This document shows positions 46,690 to 55,700 of a stretch of 64,000 bases of DNA, in pieces. Numbering within the stretch: position 1 is the stretch's first letter; every line of letters starts with the position of its first letter. The notes under the pieces are model-generated. The model had not been told where the DNA came from. It worked only from the letters and a program-made list of their open reading frames with translations, and made no database searches. Both the position numbers and the translations under genes were made by a program. Origin of the DNA: an uncultured Bacteroidales bacterium (GTDB lineage: Bacteria > Bacteroidota > Bacteroidia > Bacteroidales > Muribaculaceae); the NCBI GenBank assembly GCA_902762385.1, contig CACWNQ010000008.1, forward strand, positions 18,640 through 82,639. The letters are read 5' to 3'.

Positions 46690-47562
46690 ATGAATAATTT
46701 AATTAACTTCTTCATAAAGAACAGCTCCTGGTTCATTTTCGTGTTCTACGTGATTTTGAGCCTGGGATTGCTGTTTCAGTCCAATCCCTTCCAGCAGAGT
46801 GTGTATCTCACCTCGGCCAATGGCACTGTAGCAACAATTTCAAAAGGTGTGAACGGAGCCTCCAACTATTTCAACCTGAAAGAGATAAATGAGGACTTGC
46901 ACTTGCAGAATGCTGCACAAAAGCAGGAGATACTTCGACTCAAGGAGCAACTCAACAGCCTGGAACTGGAATATGGAGCCAAGCCTGGCGCCAATGTCAG
47001 CGGCAGTGGCAATTACACCTTCATCTCGGCTCATGTGATTAGCAACAGTGTTGTGAATCCAAGCAACTACATCACAATCGACAAGGGAAGCGCCGAAGGC
47101 ATAGAACCCTACATGGGTGTTATGGACATGAACGGTGTGGTGGGAATTGTTGATGCAGTCAACACCCACTCGGCACGCATCATGTCGATGCTTCACCCCG
47201 ACACTAAAATCACTTGCGAGCTTAAGGGCAACGGAAACTTTGGTCTGCTTGTGTGGGACGAAAAGACTACCGACCATGCTATCCTGAAAGACCTGCCTAA
47301 GGTTGACGACTATCACGTGGGTGACACGGTAGTTACTAGCAGTAGTTCGCTAAGTTTCCCTCAGGGATTCATGGTTGGCGTTGTGGAAAGCATCTCGCCT
47401 ACTACCAAGGAAGATAATTTCATGACTCTAATCGTGAAGCTTTCGTGCAAAATCACAAAACTAAGCAATGTGCATGTCATCAAGAACAACATGAAGGAAG
47501 AACTCAAGCAACTTGATAGTGAAGATGCAACATCACTTAAAGAGGAAGGAGGGATGAAGTAA
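46690..47562 (+). CDS. mreC: rod shape-determining protein MreC
   Basis: Bitopic protein of 290 residues: one membrane helix (about 13-30), a coiled coil (about 65-95) and a periplasmic beta domain from about 105 (YTFISAHVISNSVVNPSNYITIDKG). It links MreB with the wall synthases PBP2/RodA. Its stop overlaps the mreD start (TAATG). Confidence 0.94.
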   Translation: MNNLINFFIKNSSWFIFVFYVILSLGLLFQSNPFQQSVYLTSANGTVATISKGVNGASNYFNLKEINEDLHLQNAAQKQEILRLKEQLNSLELEYGAKPGANVSGSGNYTFISAHVISNSVVNPSNYITIDKGSAEGIEPYMGVMDMNGVVGIVDAVNTHSARIMSMLHPDTKITCELKGNGNFGLLVWDEKTTDHAILKDLPKVDDYHVGDTVVTSSSSLSFPQGFMVGVVESISPTTKEDNFMTLIVKLSCKITKLSNVHVIKNNMKEELKQLDSEDATSLKEEGGMK

Positions 47563-48080
47563 TGAAAAATACCCTTCTGCATTTCCTTATCCTCTTTGTA
47601 GCGTTGCTTGTGGCACAGGTAATCTGCAGCAAGATTATACTCTTCGGTGTGGCTATGCCTGTAATTTATATCTACCTCATTTTGCGACTGCCTGTCAACT
47701 ACTCGCTAAACTGGACTCTGACGATAGCGTTCTTGTTTGGTCTATTTGTCGACATGTTCAACAACACTCAGGGAATGAATGCTCTTGCATGCACAGTCAT
47801 GACAATGGCACGACGCCCCGTCTACAACATGTTCATGCTTAAGGACGATGAGGATAATGACCCAATACCCTCAATGGACTCGCTCGGCATCACCAATTAC
47901 CTGAAATACATGGCAACACTGGTGACAGTATATTGCGTGGTTCTGTTTTTAACACAAGCTTTCACTCTTCACAACTTTCCGCTCACACTGTTGCGCATTA
48001 TAGCCAGCAGCGTGCTATCTATTTTATTGATTTTTGGTATCGACAGTTTAGTGAGCACCGATCGTGAGAAAAGATTATAA
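47562..48080 (+). CDS. mreD: rod shape-determining protein MreD
   Basis: Small membrane protein of 172 residues with five to six helices. Weak family conservation, but position between mreC and mrdA and the helix pattern support it. It overlaps mrdA by 17 bp. Confidence 0.88.
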   Translation: MKNTLLHFLILFVALLVAQVICSKIILFGVAMPVIYIYLILRLPVNYSLNWTLTIAFLFGLFVDMFNNTQGMNALACTVMTMARRPVYNMFMLKDDEDNDPIPSMDSLGITNYLKYMATLVTVYCVVLFLTQAFTLHNFPLTLLRIIASSVLSILLIFGIDSLVSTDREKRL

Positions 48081-50097
48081 CTTAGAGAAACGCAAGTATG
48101 TGATAGGCGGCTTTATTGTCGTCGTTGTTGCTATATACCTGTGCAAACTCTTTGACCTTCAGATTCTTGACGACAAGTACAGCGAAATTGCTGTCAGCAA
48201 CGCACGCTCAACTAAAGTCACCCACCCTTCAAGGGGCCAAATCTATGACCGCAACGGAAATCTCGTAGTCTACAACGAACCAGCCCACGACCTAGTGCTC
48301 GTGCCAAAAGATGTTCAGGAATTTGACACTACCACCATGTGCAAAATCCTGCAACTCAAGCGTGCCGACTTCGAACTGTTGTGGAAGAACATGAGCGACC
48401 CTAAAAAGAACAAGAACTACAGCGCCACCACTCCACAACCTCTGGTACAGAACCTCGACTCCACTACCTATGGACGCTTGCAGGAGATTCTCTATCGTTT
48501 CCCGGGATTCGACATCTCGCAACGCATCATCAGGCGTTACAACTATGTGGCTGCCGCCAATGTTTTGGGCGACATTCGAGAAGTTAATGCCGAAGACATC
48601 AAGCGCGACTCCGACAACTACTACATGCCTGGCGACTACACTGGCGACCTGGGTGTGGAGAAGAGCTACGAGAAATATCTGCGAGGTGTGAAAGGCAAGG
48701 AGATTCTCATACGTGACGCACGAGGGAAAATCAAGGGTCGCTACAACGACGGAAAAGACGATGTGCAACCAGTTGCAGGAAAAGACCTGCAACTCAGCAT
48801 CGATATCGAGCTCCAGCAGTTTGGCGAGAAGATAATGCGAGGCAAGCGAGGTGCTATCGTCGCCATCGAGCCCAAAACCGGCGAGGTGCTTGCCCTCGTG
48901 ACCAGCCCTTGCTACGACCCGGCACTGCTTGTGGGAAAGGATCGTGGTAAGAATTACGCCAAACTCGTGAGTGACCCAAGTAAGCCTCTTTTCGACCGCG
49001 CAATTATGGCGGCCTACCCTCCTGGTTCAACATTCAAACCATCGCAAGGTCTGATTTTCATGCAGGAAGGCATCACTAACCTAAGCACGTCCTATCCCTG
49101 CTATCGCGGCTACATCAACAAGGGCCTGAAAGTGGGATGTCACGGCCATGGCTCTCCTATTTCATTGCAACCTGCACTTGCCACATCGTGTAACGGTTAC
49201 TTCTGCTGGGGACTTTACTACATGCTCAAGAACCACAAGTACGAGAACCTCGACTCAGCATTCACCGTGTGGAAGAACTATATGGTTGAGATGGGTTATG
49301 GCTATAAGCTTAATATCGATCTTCCTGCCGAGAGCCGCGGTTTTATTCCTAACGCCAAGTTCTACAATGAGCATTTAGGTGAGGGCAAGTGGGGAGCCAA
49401 CACTGTAATATCAATCGCAATCGGACAGGGCGAAATCATGGCAACGCCACTGCAAATTGCCAACCTGAGCGCTACAATAGCCAATAGAGGCTATTACTTC
49501 ACGCCTCACGTTGTGAAGCAGATTCGTGATGTGGGCATCTCTAAGGAATACACTCAGCAACACAGGCCAAGCATTAACCGCGAGTACTACGAGAACGTGG
49601 TTACTGGCATGAGAATGGCTGTGACAGGTGGTACTTGTAAGGGCGCAAACTTGCCCGGGCTTGACGTATGTGGCAAGACAGGAACTGTGCAGAACCCTCA
49701 TGGTCGAGACCACTCGGTATTCATGGGATTTGCACCCAAGGAAGACCCCAAAATTGCCATTTGTGTCTATGTCGAGAATGCCGGTTTTGGTGCGCAAGTA
49801 GCCGTGCCACTTGGTGCTATGGTGCTTGAGCGATATCTGCGTGGCGAGAGCGACGAGATTGAGACACGCGCCAGCAAGTGGAGCGACAAGTGGCTCGAGG
49901 AGAGTCCTTCGGCCTTCGAAGAAGAAGAGCTTCAACAACTTAACCCCGACACCACCCTCAAGAAACCCGAAACCACGGCCCAACAATCTTCACCTAGCAA
50001 TCCCATAGGATTGCCACTAAATAGAGAGCAGCAACAAGCAGTACTAACCCGCCCAATTGGCGATATCATCACGCGAAATGACATCTACAAGGGATAA
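48064..50097 (+). CDS. mrdA: penicillin-binding protein 2
   Basis: Class B transpeptidase of the elongasome, 677 residues. One membrane anchor (about 11-30), the dimerisation domain with RGQIYDRNGNLV, and the transpeptidase domain with S322-x-x-K325 in PPGSTFKPS, SCN in ATSCNGYF and K538-TGT. The start is GTG at 48064, inside the end of mreD; no better ATG exists before the membrane anchor. The Pro/Gln-rich C-terminal tail (about 600-677) is long and probably unstructured. Confidence 0.95.
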   Translation: MRKDYNLEKRKYVIGGFIVVVVAIYLCKLFDLQILDDKYSEIAVSNARSTKVTHPSRGQIYDRNGNLVVYNEPAHDLVLVPKDVQEFDTTTMCKILQLKRADFELLWKNMSDPKKNKNYSATTPQPLVQNLDSTTYGRLQEILYRFPGFDISQRIIRRYNYVAAANVLGDIREVNAEDIKRDSDNYYMPGDYTGDLGVEKSYEKYLRGVKGKEILIRDARGKIKGRYNDGKDDVQPVAGKDLQLSIDIELQQFGEKIMRGKRGAIVAIEPKTGEVLALVTSPCYDPALLVGKDRGKNYAKLVSDPSKPLFDRAIMAAYPPGSTFKPSQGLIFMQEGITNLSTSYPCYRGYINKGLKVGCHGHGSPISLQPALATSCNGYFCWGLYYMLKNHKYENLDSAFTVWKNYMVEMGYGYKLNIDLPAESRGFIPNAKFYNEHLGEGKWGANTVISIAIGQGEIMATPLQIANLSATIANRGYYFTPHVVKQIRDVGISKEYTQQHRPSINREYYENVVTGMRMAVTGGTCKGANLPGLDVCGKTGTVQNPHGRDHSVFMGFAPKEDPKIAICVYVENAGFGAQVAVPLGAMVLERYLRGESDEIETRASKWSDKWLEESPSAFEEEELQQLNPDTTLKKPETTAQQSSPSNPIGLPLNREQQQAVLTRPIGDIITRNDIYKG

Positions 50098-51556
50098 CAA
50101 TGACGACAGCAACCGCCTGCTAGCCTCGGTCGACTGGTTCACGGTATTGCTCTATGTGGTGCTGGTAATTTATGGTGCTATTAGCATCTATGCCGCAACA
50201 ACCACTAGCAACAACCAGGTGAGCATGTTTGATTTCGACACCTATTCTGGAAAGCAGTTCGTGTGGATAGGGCTTTCTTTTGCAATAGGTTTCTCGTTGT
50301 TGCTCATCGACCGCCGTCTCTATGAAGCCTATGCCTATCCCATCTATTTCGTGATGATTCTCATCCTCATTGGCACAGCATTCTTCTCGCCCAACATCAA
50401 GGGTTCGCATTCATGGCTAAAGTTTGGTGCCGTCAGTCTTCAGCCGGCCGAGTTTGCCAAGACTGCTACAGCACTGGCACTTGCTAAACTGTTCAGTACC
50501 TATGGTTTCCAGCTGCGAGGATGGCGCACCTATATCGTGCCCGTGGGCATCATCTTGCTGCCTGTGCTTTGCATCATTCTTGAGAACGAGACGGGTTCGG
50601 CACTGGTTTATTTCTCTCTGATTTTCGTGCTTTACCGTGAGGGGATGAGTGGATTCGTTCTCTTTGCGCTGCTATGTGCAGTGAGCTATTTTGTGCTGGT
50701 GCTAAAGTTTGCCGGCACTCTTATCATGGGAATTCCCCTAGGCACATTCATTGTACTCACCTGCATCATGGTTGTGATAGTTCTCATGCTGCTCATCTAT
50801 TGCCGCTCGTTGATTCTAGGCCGAAATGTTGCCATTGGCTATATAGCATGTTCCTTGATTGCCTGGGGGCTGAGTGCTATGGGAGTGCACATAAATGGTT
50901 ACGTATTCTTCTTCACTGTAATTCCATTGTCGCTCATCTACCTGCTCATAGGAATGTTTCGTGACGACCTTAACAAGGTGCTCATGACTGTAATCTTTGC
51001 AGTGGTATCTATCATATTCATGTTCTCGGTAAACGTTGTGTTCAACCACGTTCTCAAGCCTCACCAGCAAAACCGCATCAACATTGCACTAGGAATTGAG
51101 GAAGACCTTAAGGGCAAGGGCTACAACGTGAATCAGTCAAAGATTGCCATCGGTTCGGGTGGACTTACCGGCAAAGGATTTCTTGAAGGCACACAAACAA
51201 AGCTAAACTACGTTCCCGAGCAGCACACCGACTTCATTTTCTGCACCATAGGCGAGGAGCAAGGTCTCGTGGGCACCTCGGCAGTGCTGATACTTTTCCT
51301 CACGCTTATTCTGCGTGTCATTGCAATAGGCGAGCGTCAGCACACCACATTTGGGCGAGTCTACGCCTATTGTGTCGCATCAATCCTAATCTTCCACCTC
51401 ACCATCAACATAGGCATGGTGATTGGCATTGTGCCAGTGATAGGTATACCCCTACCCTTCTTTTCCTACGGTGGCTCATCACTGTGGGGATTTACCATCC
51501 TGTTGTTCATCCTGTTGCGCATCGACGCCGTCCGCTCTGAGTACGGCACCTGGTAA
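50078..51556 (+). CDS. rodA: rod shape-determining SEDS glycosyltransferase RodA
   Basis: Peptidoglycan polymerase of the SEDS family, 492 residues with about ten helices, partner of PBP2. Motifs: IKGSHSWLKFGAVSLQPAEFAK, LENETGSALVYF, QHTDFIFCTIGEEQGLVG and PLPFFSYGGSS near the C-terminus. It is longer than the roughly 370 residues of E. coli, mainly through extra central helices. The frame opens at a TTG (50057), but ATG at 50078 is preferred; it overlaps mrdA by 20 bp. Confidence 0.95.
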   Translation: MTSTRDNNDDSNRLLASVDWFTVLLYVVLVIYGAISIYAATTTSNNQVSMFDFDTYSGKQFVWIGLSFAIGFSLLLIDRRLYEAYAYPIYFVMILILIGTAFFSPNIKGSHSWLKFGAVSLQPAEFAKTATALALAKLFSTYGFQLRGWRTYIVPVGIILLPVLCIILENETGSALVYFSLIFVLYREGMSGFVLFALLCAVSYFVLVLKFAGTLIMGIPLGTFIVLTCIMVVIVLMLLIYCRSLILGRNVAIGYIACSLIAWGLSAMGVHINGYVFFFTVIPLSLIYLLIGMFRDDLNKVLMTVIFAVVSIIFMFSVNVVFNHVLKPHQQNRINIALGIEEDLKGKGYNVNQSKIAIGSGGLTGKGFLEGTQTKLNYVPEQHTDFIFCTIGEEQGLVGTSAVLILFLTLILRVIAIGERQHTTFGRVYAYCVASILIFHLTINIGMVIGIVPVIGIPLPFFSYGGSSLWGFTILLFILLRIDAVRSEYGTW

Positions 51557-51580
51557 CGGCGAATTATTACGGCGAATTAT
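51556..51580. repeat. direct repeat after rodA
   Basis: ACGGCGAATTAT occurs at 51556-51567 and 51569-51580 (13-bp period), just past the rodA stop. Confidence 0.7.
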
Positions 51581-51604
51581 GCTAATTGAGTAAATCATTA
51601 GTTA

Positions 51605-52708
51605 TTAGTTATCAGTTCTCAACTCTTCCTTAAAGGGGATTTCGAGTTCTATCCATTTATCATGGATGGATTGTTCTTCTTGTGTTAGACTTCGCGTGAC
51701 CGACAATCCCATCAGTCGGATAGGATGTTCGCTATAATCAACTTGCTTAAGAAGCTGCTTTGCTAGAGGCAGGATGTCGTCCTTGCTTCTTAACACTTTG
51801 TCTTGCGTGATAGACCGGGTTATCTGCCTGAAGTCATGAAACTTGACCTTGAGTGTTAGTGTACGCCCTTCAAAGTCATATTTTTCAAGCCGGCGCACCA
51901 GTTCTTGCACAGTGTTATTCAGTTCTATTATCACTGCTCCAGGTTTGTGGATGTCGTGCTCAAAGGTGTGCTCACACCCCATCGACTTGCGCTCCCAATC
52001 GACCACCACAGGACGGTCGTCGATGCCTCGAGCAAAGTTGTAGAACACTGGACCCATCTTGCCAAACACATCAGTTAAGTGCTTTAGCGACACAGCACGC
52101 AAGTCGACACCCGTGAAGATTCCCATCTTGTGCATAGTCTCAGCCGTCTTTGGTCCTACAAGCCAGAATTTCTCAATTCTCAACTTATCGATAAATTCCT
52201 GAGCACGACTGGGATGAATGGTGCACAGCCCATCGGGTTTGCGTTGGTCGCTGGCAATCTTTGCAAGGAACTTATTGTAGCTCACCCCTGCCGAAGCAGT
52301 AAGGTTCAAGCGCTCTTTGATTTTGACTTTAATCTCACGTGCGATGTCAACTGCAAGCTCAATGCCAGGTTTATTCTCAGTCACGTCAAGGAATGCCTCG
52401 TCGAGCGAAATAGGCTCCACAAGATCGGTATATTCGTGAAAAATGGCATGCATCTGCCGCGACACATCTTTATACACTTGATATCGGCCAGGCACAACAA
52501 TAAGTTGAGGACACAGCCGCTTAGCGAGTTGCATCGACATTGCCGAATGCACTCCAAAAGGGCGCGCCTCATAACTTGCCGTTGCCACTACGCCTCGCTT
52601 CACGTCGGCACCGATGGCGATTGCTTTCCCTTGCAGTTCAGGGTTATCGCGCTGCTCCACCGACGCGAAAAACGCGTCCATGTCAATATGTATTATCTTG
52701 CGTTGCAT
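51605..52708 (-). CDS. dinB: DNA polymerase IV (Y family)
   Basis: Translesion polymerase of 367 residues. Catalytic carboxylates lie in HIDMDAFFASVEQ and in SLDEAFLDVT; the thumb and little-finger domains follow. ATG at 52708 is chosen because the predicted -7 box (52718-52725) would start RNA near 52711, which makes the transcript almost leaderless. It converges on rodA with 48 bp between. Confidence 0.94.
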   Translation of the reverse strand: MQRKIIHIDMDAFFASVEQRDNPELQGKAIAIGADVKRGVVATASYEARPFGVHSAMSMQLAKRLCPQLIVVPGRYQVYKDVSRQMHAIFHEYTDLVEPISLDEAFLDVTENKPGIELAVDIAREIKVKIKERLNLTASAGVSYNKFLAKIASDQRKPDGLCTIHPSRAQEFIDKLRIEKFWLVGPKTAETMHKMGIFTGVDLRAVSLKHLTDVFGKMGPVFYNFARGIDDRPVVVDWERKSMGCEHTFEHDIHKPGAVIIELNNTVQELVRRLEKYDFEGRTLTLKVKFHDFRQITRSITQDKVLRSKDDILPLAKQLLKQVDYSEHPIRLMGLSVTRSLTQEEQSIHDKWIELEIPFKEELRTDN

Positions 52709-52717
52709 ATAGCAGTG

Positions 52718-52725
52718 CAAAGATA
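52718..52725 (-). promoter_or_regulatory. -7 box of dinB
   Basis: Reads TATCTTTG on the minus strand; no -33 box at normal spacing and no LexA-like palindrome was recognised. Confidence 0.4.
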
Positions 52726-52742
52726 ACGATTTTATATCAAAA

Positions 52743-52772
52743 AAGGTGAGGACTCACAAGAATCCTCACCTT
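52743..52772 (-). terminator. terminator of the alpha-2-macroglobulin gene
   Basis: AAGGTGAGGA (52743-52752) pairs with TCCTCACCTT (52763-52772); a T-run follows on the minus strand. It separates this gene from dinB. Confidence 0.88.
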
Positions 52773-52797
52773 AAAAGGTTTTACACATCAAGAACCG

Positions 52798-55700
52798 TTA
52801 TGGTTCTACTGTCGCTATCGAACCAGCGCTGTGAGCAGTAATTTGTGGGGCATACTGGCATTGTGCCGTTGCAATACCCACATTGTACTTGCCAGGTGCT
52901 GTGACATAGACATCGTAGCTAATCACGTGCGTGCCTTTGTCAAGGCTAGTGAAGAAGATGTTGGTCTCACTGTCCTTGATTTCAAGGTAGTAGTAAGTGT
53001 CGTCAGCATAGCGGTAGCCCGAAAGCTTATCCACTGGCTCGAAGCAAGAACCACGCTCGTCTTTCACGGTCACAAAGTCAAGATCCTTAGCGTTCTTGAT
53101 GACAGTGCGCACCTGAACCTTGTCGCCCACCTTAAAGTTCTCAACGCGACGCAACGAGCCATCGGTGTTGTAGGCATAGAACTCCTTGTGAATCGAGAGG
53201 TCGTAAATGCTAACCTCCTTGATGTCGCTCATCTCGGCCTTGAACTGGCTGTAGATGGCTCCCCACGCAGGACTTGCGCCATGGCGCTCAATGTTGAGAG
53301 TTGCAAGCGAAGTGGCAGGAATCTCCTTGCGGCAGTAACCCAGATAAGTGTCGACCTTGTCAAATTCAAGTGGCTTACCGTCGATGGTAATGGTTGGAGC
53401 ATCGTTGCGCTCAAGCCACTTGCTACCAGTAGAGAGCAGGCTGTAAACGGCATCGGCAGCTAGGCTGCTAGAGCCCCAATCGTTGGTCTGCTTCATCAGC
53501 AGAATCCACTTGCGCACCTGGTCAATCTCAGCAGTGCGTGGATCAACCTCGTTCATTGCCTGAAGAATGGTCGAAGTCACAGCCACCTTGTCGAGGTAGC
53601 GCCATCCGGCTTGAACGTTGTCCCAATACATACCAGTCTCGGGCTTTGTGAGAGCAAACTGACGTATTGACTCTACAATATCTTTAGCCACCTTCTGGTA
53701 GTTGTTACGGTTTAGAGTGAGCGCGTAGAACGCCTTGTTGCCCAAGCTTGTGCCCTTCCAGTCTTTGGTCATCGCCTTGAGGCAGTTCTTGAGCATCTTC
53801 CCGTTCTCGCCAGTGACAGGAATTTCGGGATAGAGAGTGCGAACATACACATAGTCGCTGAAGCCGCTGTGGTTGTTCTTGTTATACTTGAGATGCTCCT
53901 TGTAGACGCGCAGATACTCTTTGTCGAAATAGGTAATCGCACGTTTCACCATATTATTGATGTCGGCATCGTCCTTCAGGTATCCCAAGTGACGCAGCTC
54001 GCCAATGAGCTCAAGCACAGTCTCGGTAGTGTAGAGCGACGACAAGCAACCAGGATAGAGGTACCAAGTAAAACCGCCATCACTCAGCTGCAAGCGTTTC
54101 AGACCCTCAACGATGCGCTTGTGCTCGGCAGCCATGAGCTGCTCGTCAAAGAGCTCATTCAGGCGCGACATGCGCAGCGTCTGCCTGTCGGCCTCACGCA
54201 CCCATGGCGAAGCAAGCAGCGTGCCAATCTTGAGGTCGCTGTTGCGAGCGAGCATCGACACGAGAGTAGAGTCTTGCTCGTTGGCCTTCCAGTAGTCGAC
54301 AGCCTCCTTGATGTTGGGCTGCGATTTGGCGATGCCTTGTGCCAGTGTCACGGCAAATAGGCTGTGAGCCAGCGATGTGGCAACCTTGTAGTTATCGTTG
54401 AAGATTGTAGGCAATGCCTGAACGCAATACCACACAGGATTGTCGCAGTACTCGAGTGTGACACGCGCATCATTGGCAAACTGTGGCAACTTAGTAGTGA
54501 ACGATGGCGTAGCAGCATCGATGTAGAACGGCTGAGTCTCAATCACAGGTGAAATAGCCTGAAGCACTGGAATCATCACCTGTTCACCGTCGCCAAAGTT
54601 GCCAGTGGCAGCCTTAACGCGGAAGCCAACAAACGGAATAGTGTCGGGCACCTCCCAGTCTATTGTGAGGGTGTTGGTACCACTGGCTGCAATTTTCTCG
54701 TTAAATGCACGACGCATTATCACCTCATCGGTGCGAGGATTGAACAGCTCGATGATTGCATCGCAATCGAGAGCATCGTCGGTAGAGTTCTGCAAGCTGG
54801 CAGCCAATTGCGCACTGTCGCCCTGACGCAGGAAACGTGGCAGGCTCGACTTCACCATCACAGGTTTGTTGGTGAGCACTTGCTTGTTCAGTTTGTCGGT
54901 ATTCAACTCCTTGTTATAGGCAAGTGCCTGCATTATCCAAGTGGTGTTGAAGTTGGGAGCGTCAAACTCGAGGCTCACATTGCCCTGCGCGTCACTCACA
55001 AGCATGGGTTGCCACAGAGCCACCTTCACATCGCTCTCACGCACCTCAACCTTCTCGAGTGCTGCCTCATCCACCTTAGGTTCGGGAGACTGATCCTCTT
55101 CGTCGAGAGCCTCAGCAACACCACCTCCTAGTTCAGCCATTCCATTAACACTGCTTGCTCCCCTCACCCTGATGCGCTTGTCGGCCGCCTTTGCCATAGG
55201 TGCTTCCATAGGCATTCCATCTTCCATTGCCGAAGCTGTCTCATAGAGCACCATGCCACGGCCAGCTCCTAGCATTCCATAAGCCCTATAGTTCTCAAAG
55301 AAGCTCTCATCATAGGTATTGAACTCGGCAATCGAGGGCGTGTTGGTATCGAGCAGGTCATGGCGCCACGACGGCCTGTCATAGTGGTAACCACCCAACT
55401 GATTGCGGTCAAATCTCATCACACTCTTACCAAAGGGGGTTGGGGCAAAGCTCCAGTTATTGGCGCTGATGTCGTTGATCGCCTTGTCCATCATCTCGAG
55501 CAGCATAGCGCCTGGCTGAGGCTTGTCGTTCTCGTCAACAAGTGTGAACGACCACTTCTCGTGCTCACCCGAAACAAGCTTGTCGCGGAATGAATTAACC
55601 TTAACCTTGAGGGCCTTAGCTTTAACATTACCGTTCAGGTGCACACTTTTTTCATACACATTACCACCAGCCACGCTATAGAAATGTATGTAAAGATATC

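Noticed and set aside
52708-52740. SOS (LexA) box in front of dinB
   Set aside because: No palindromic operator sequence was recognised near the predicted promoter.
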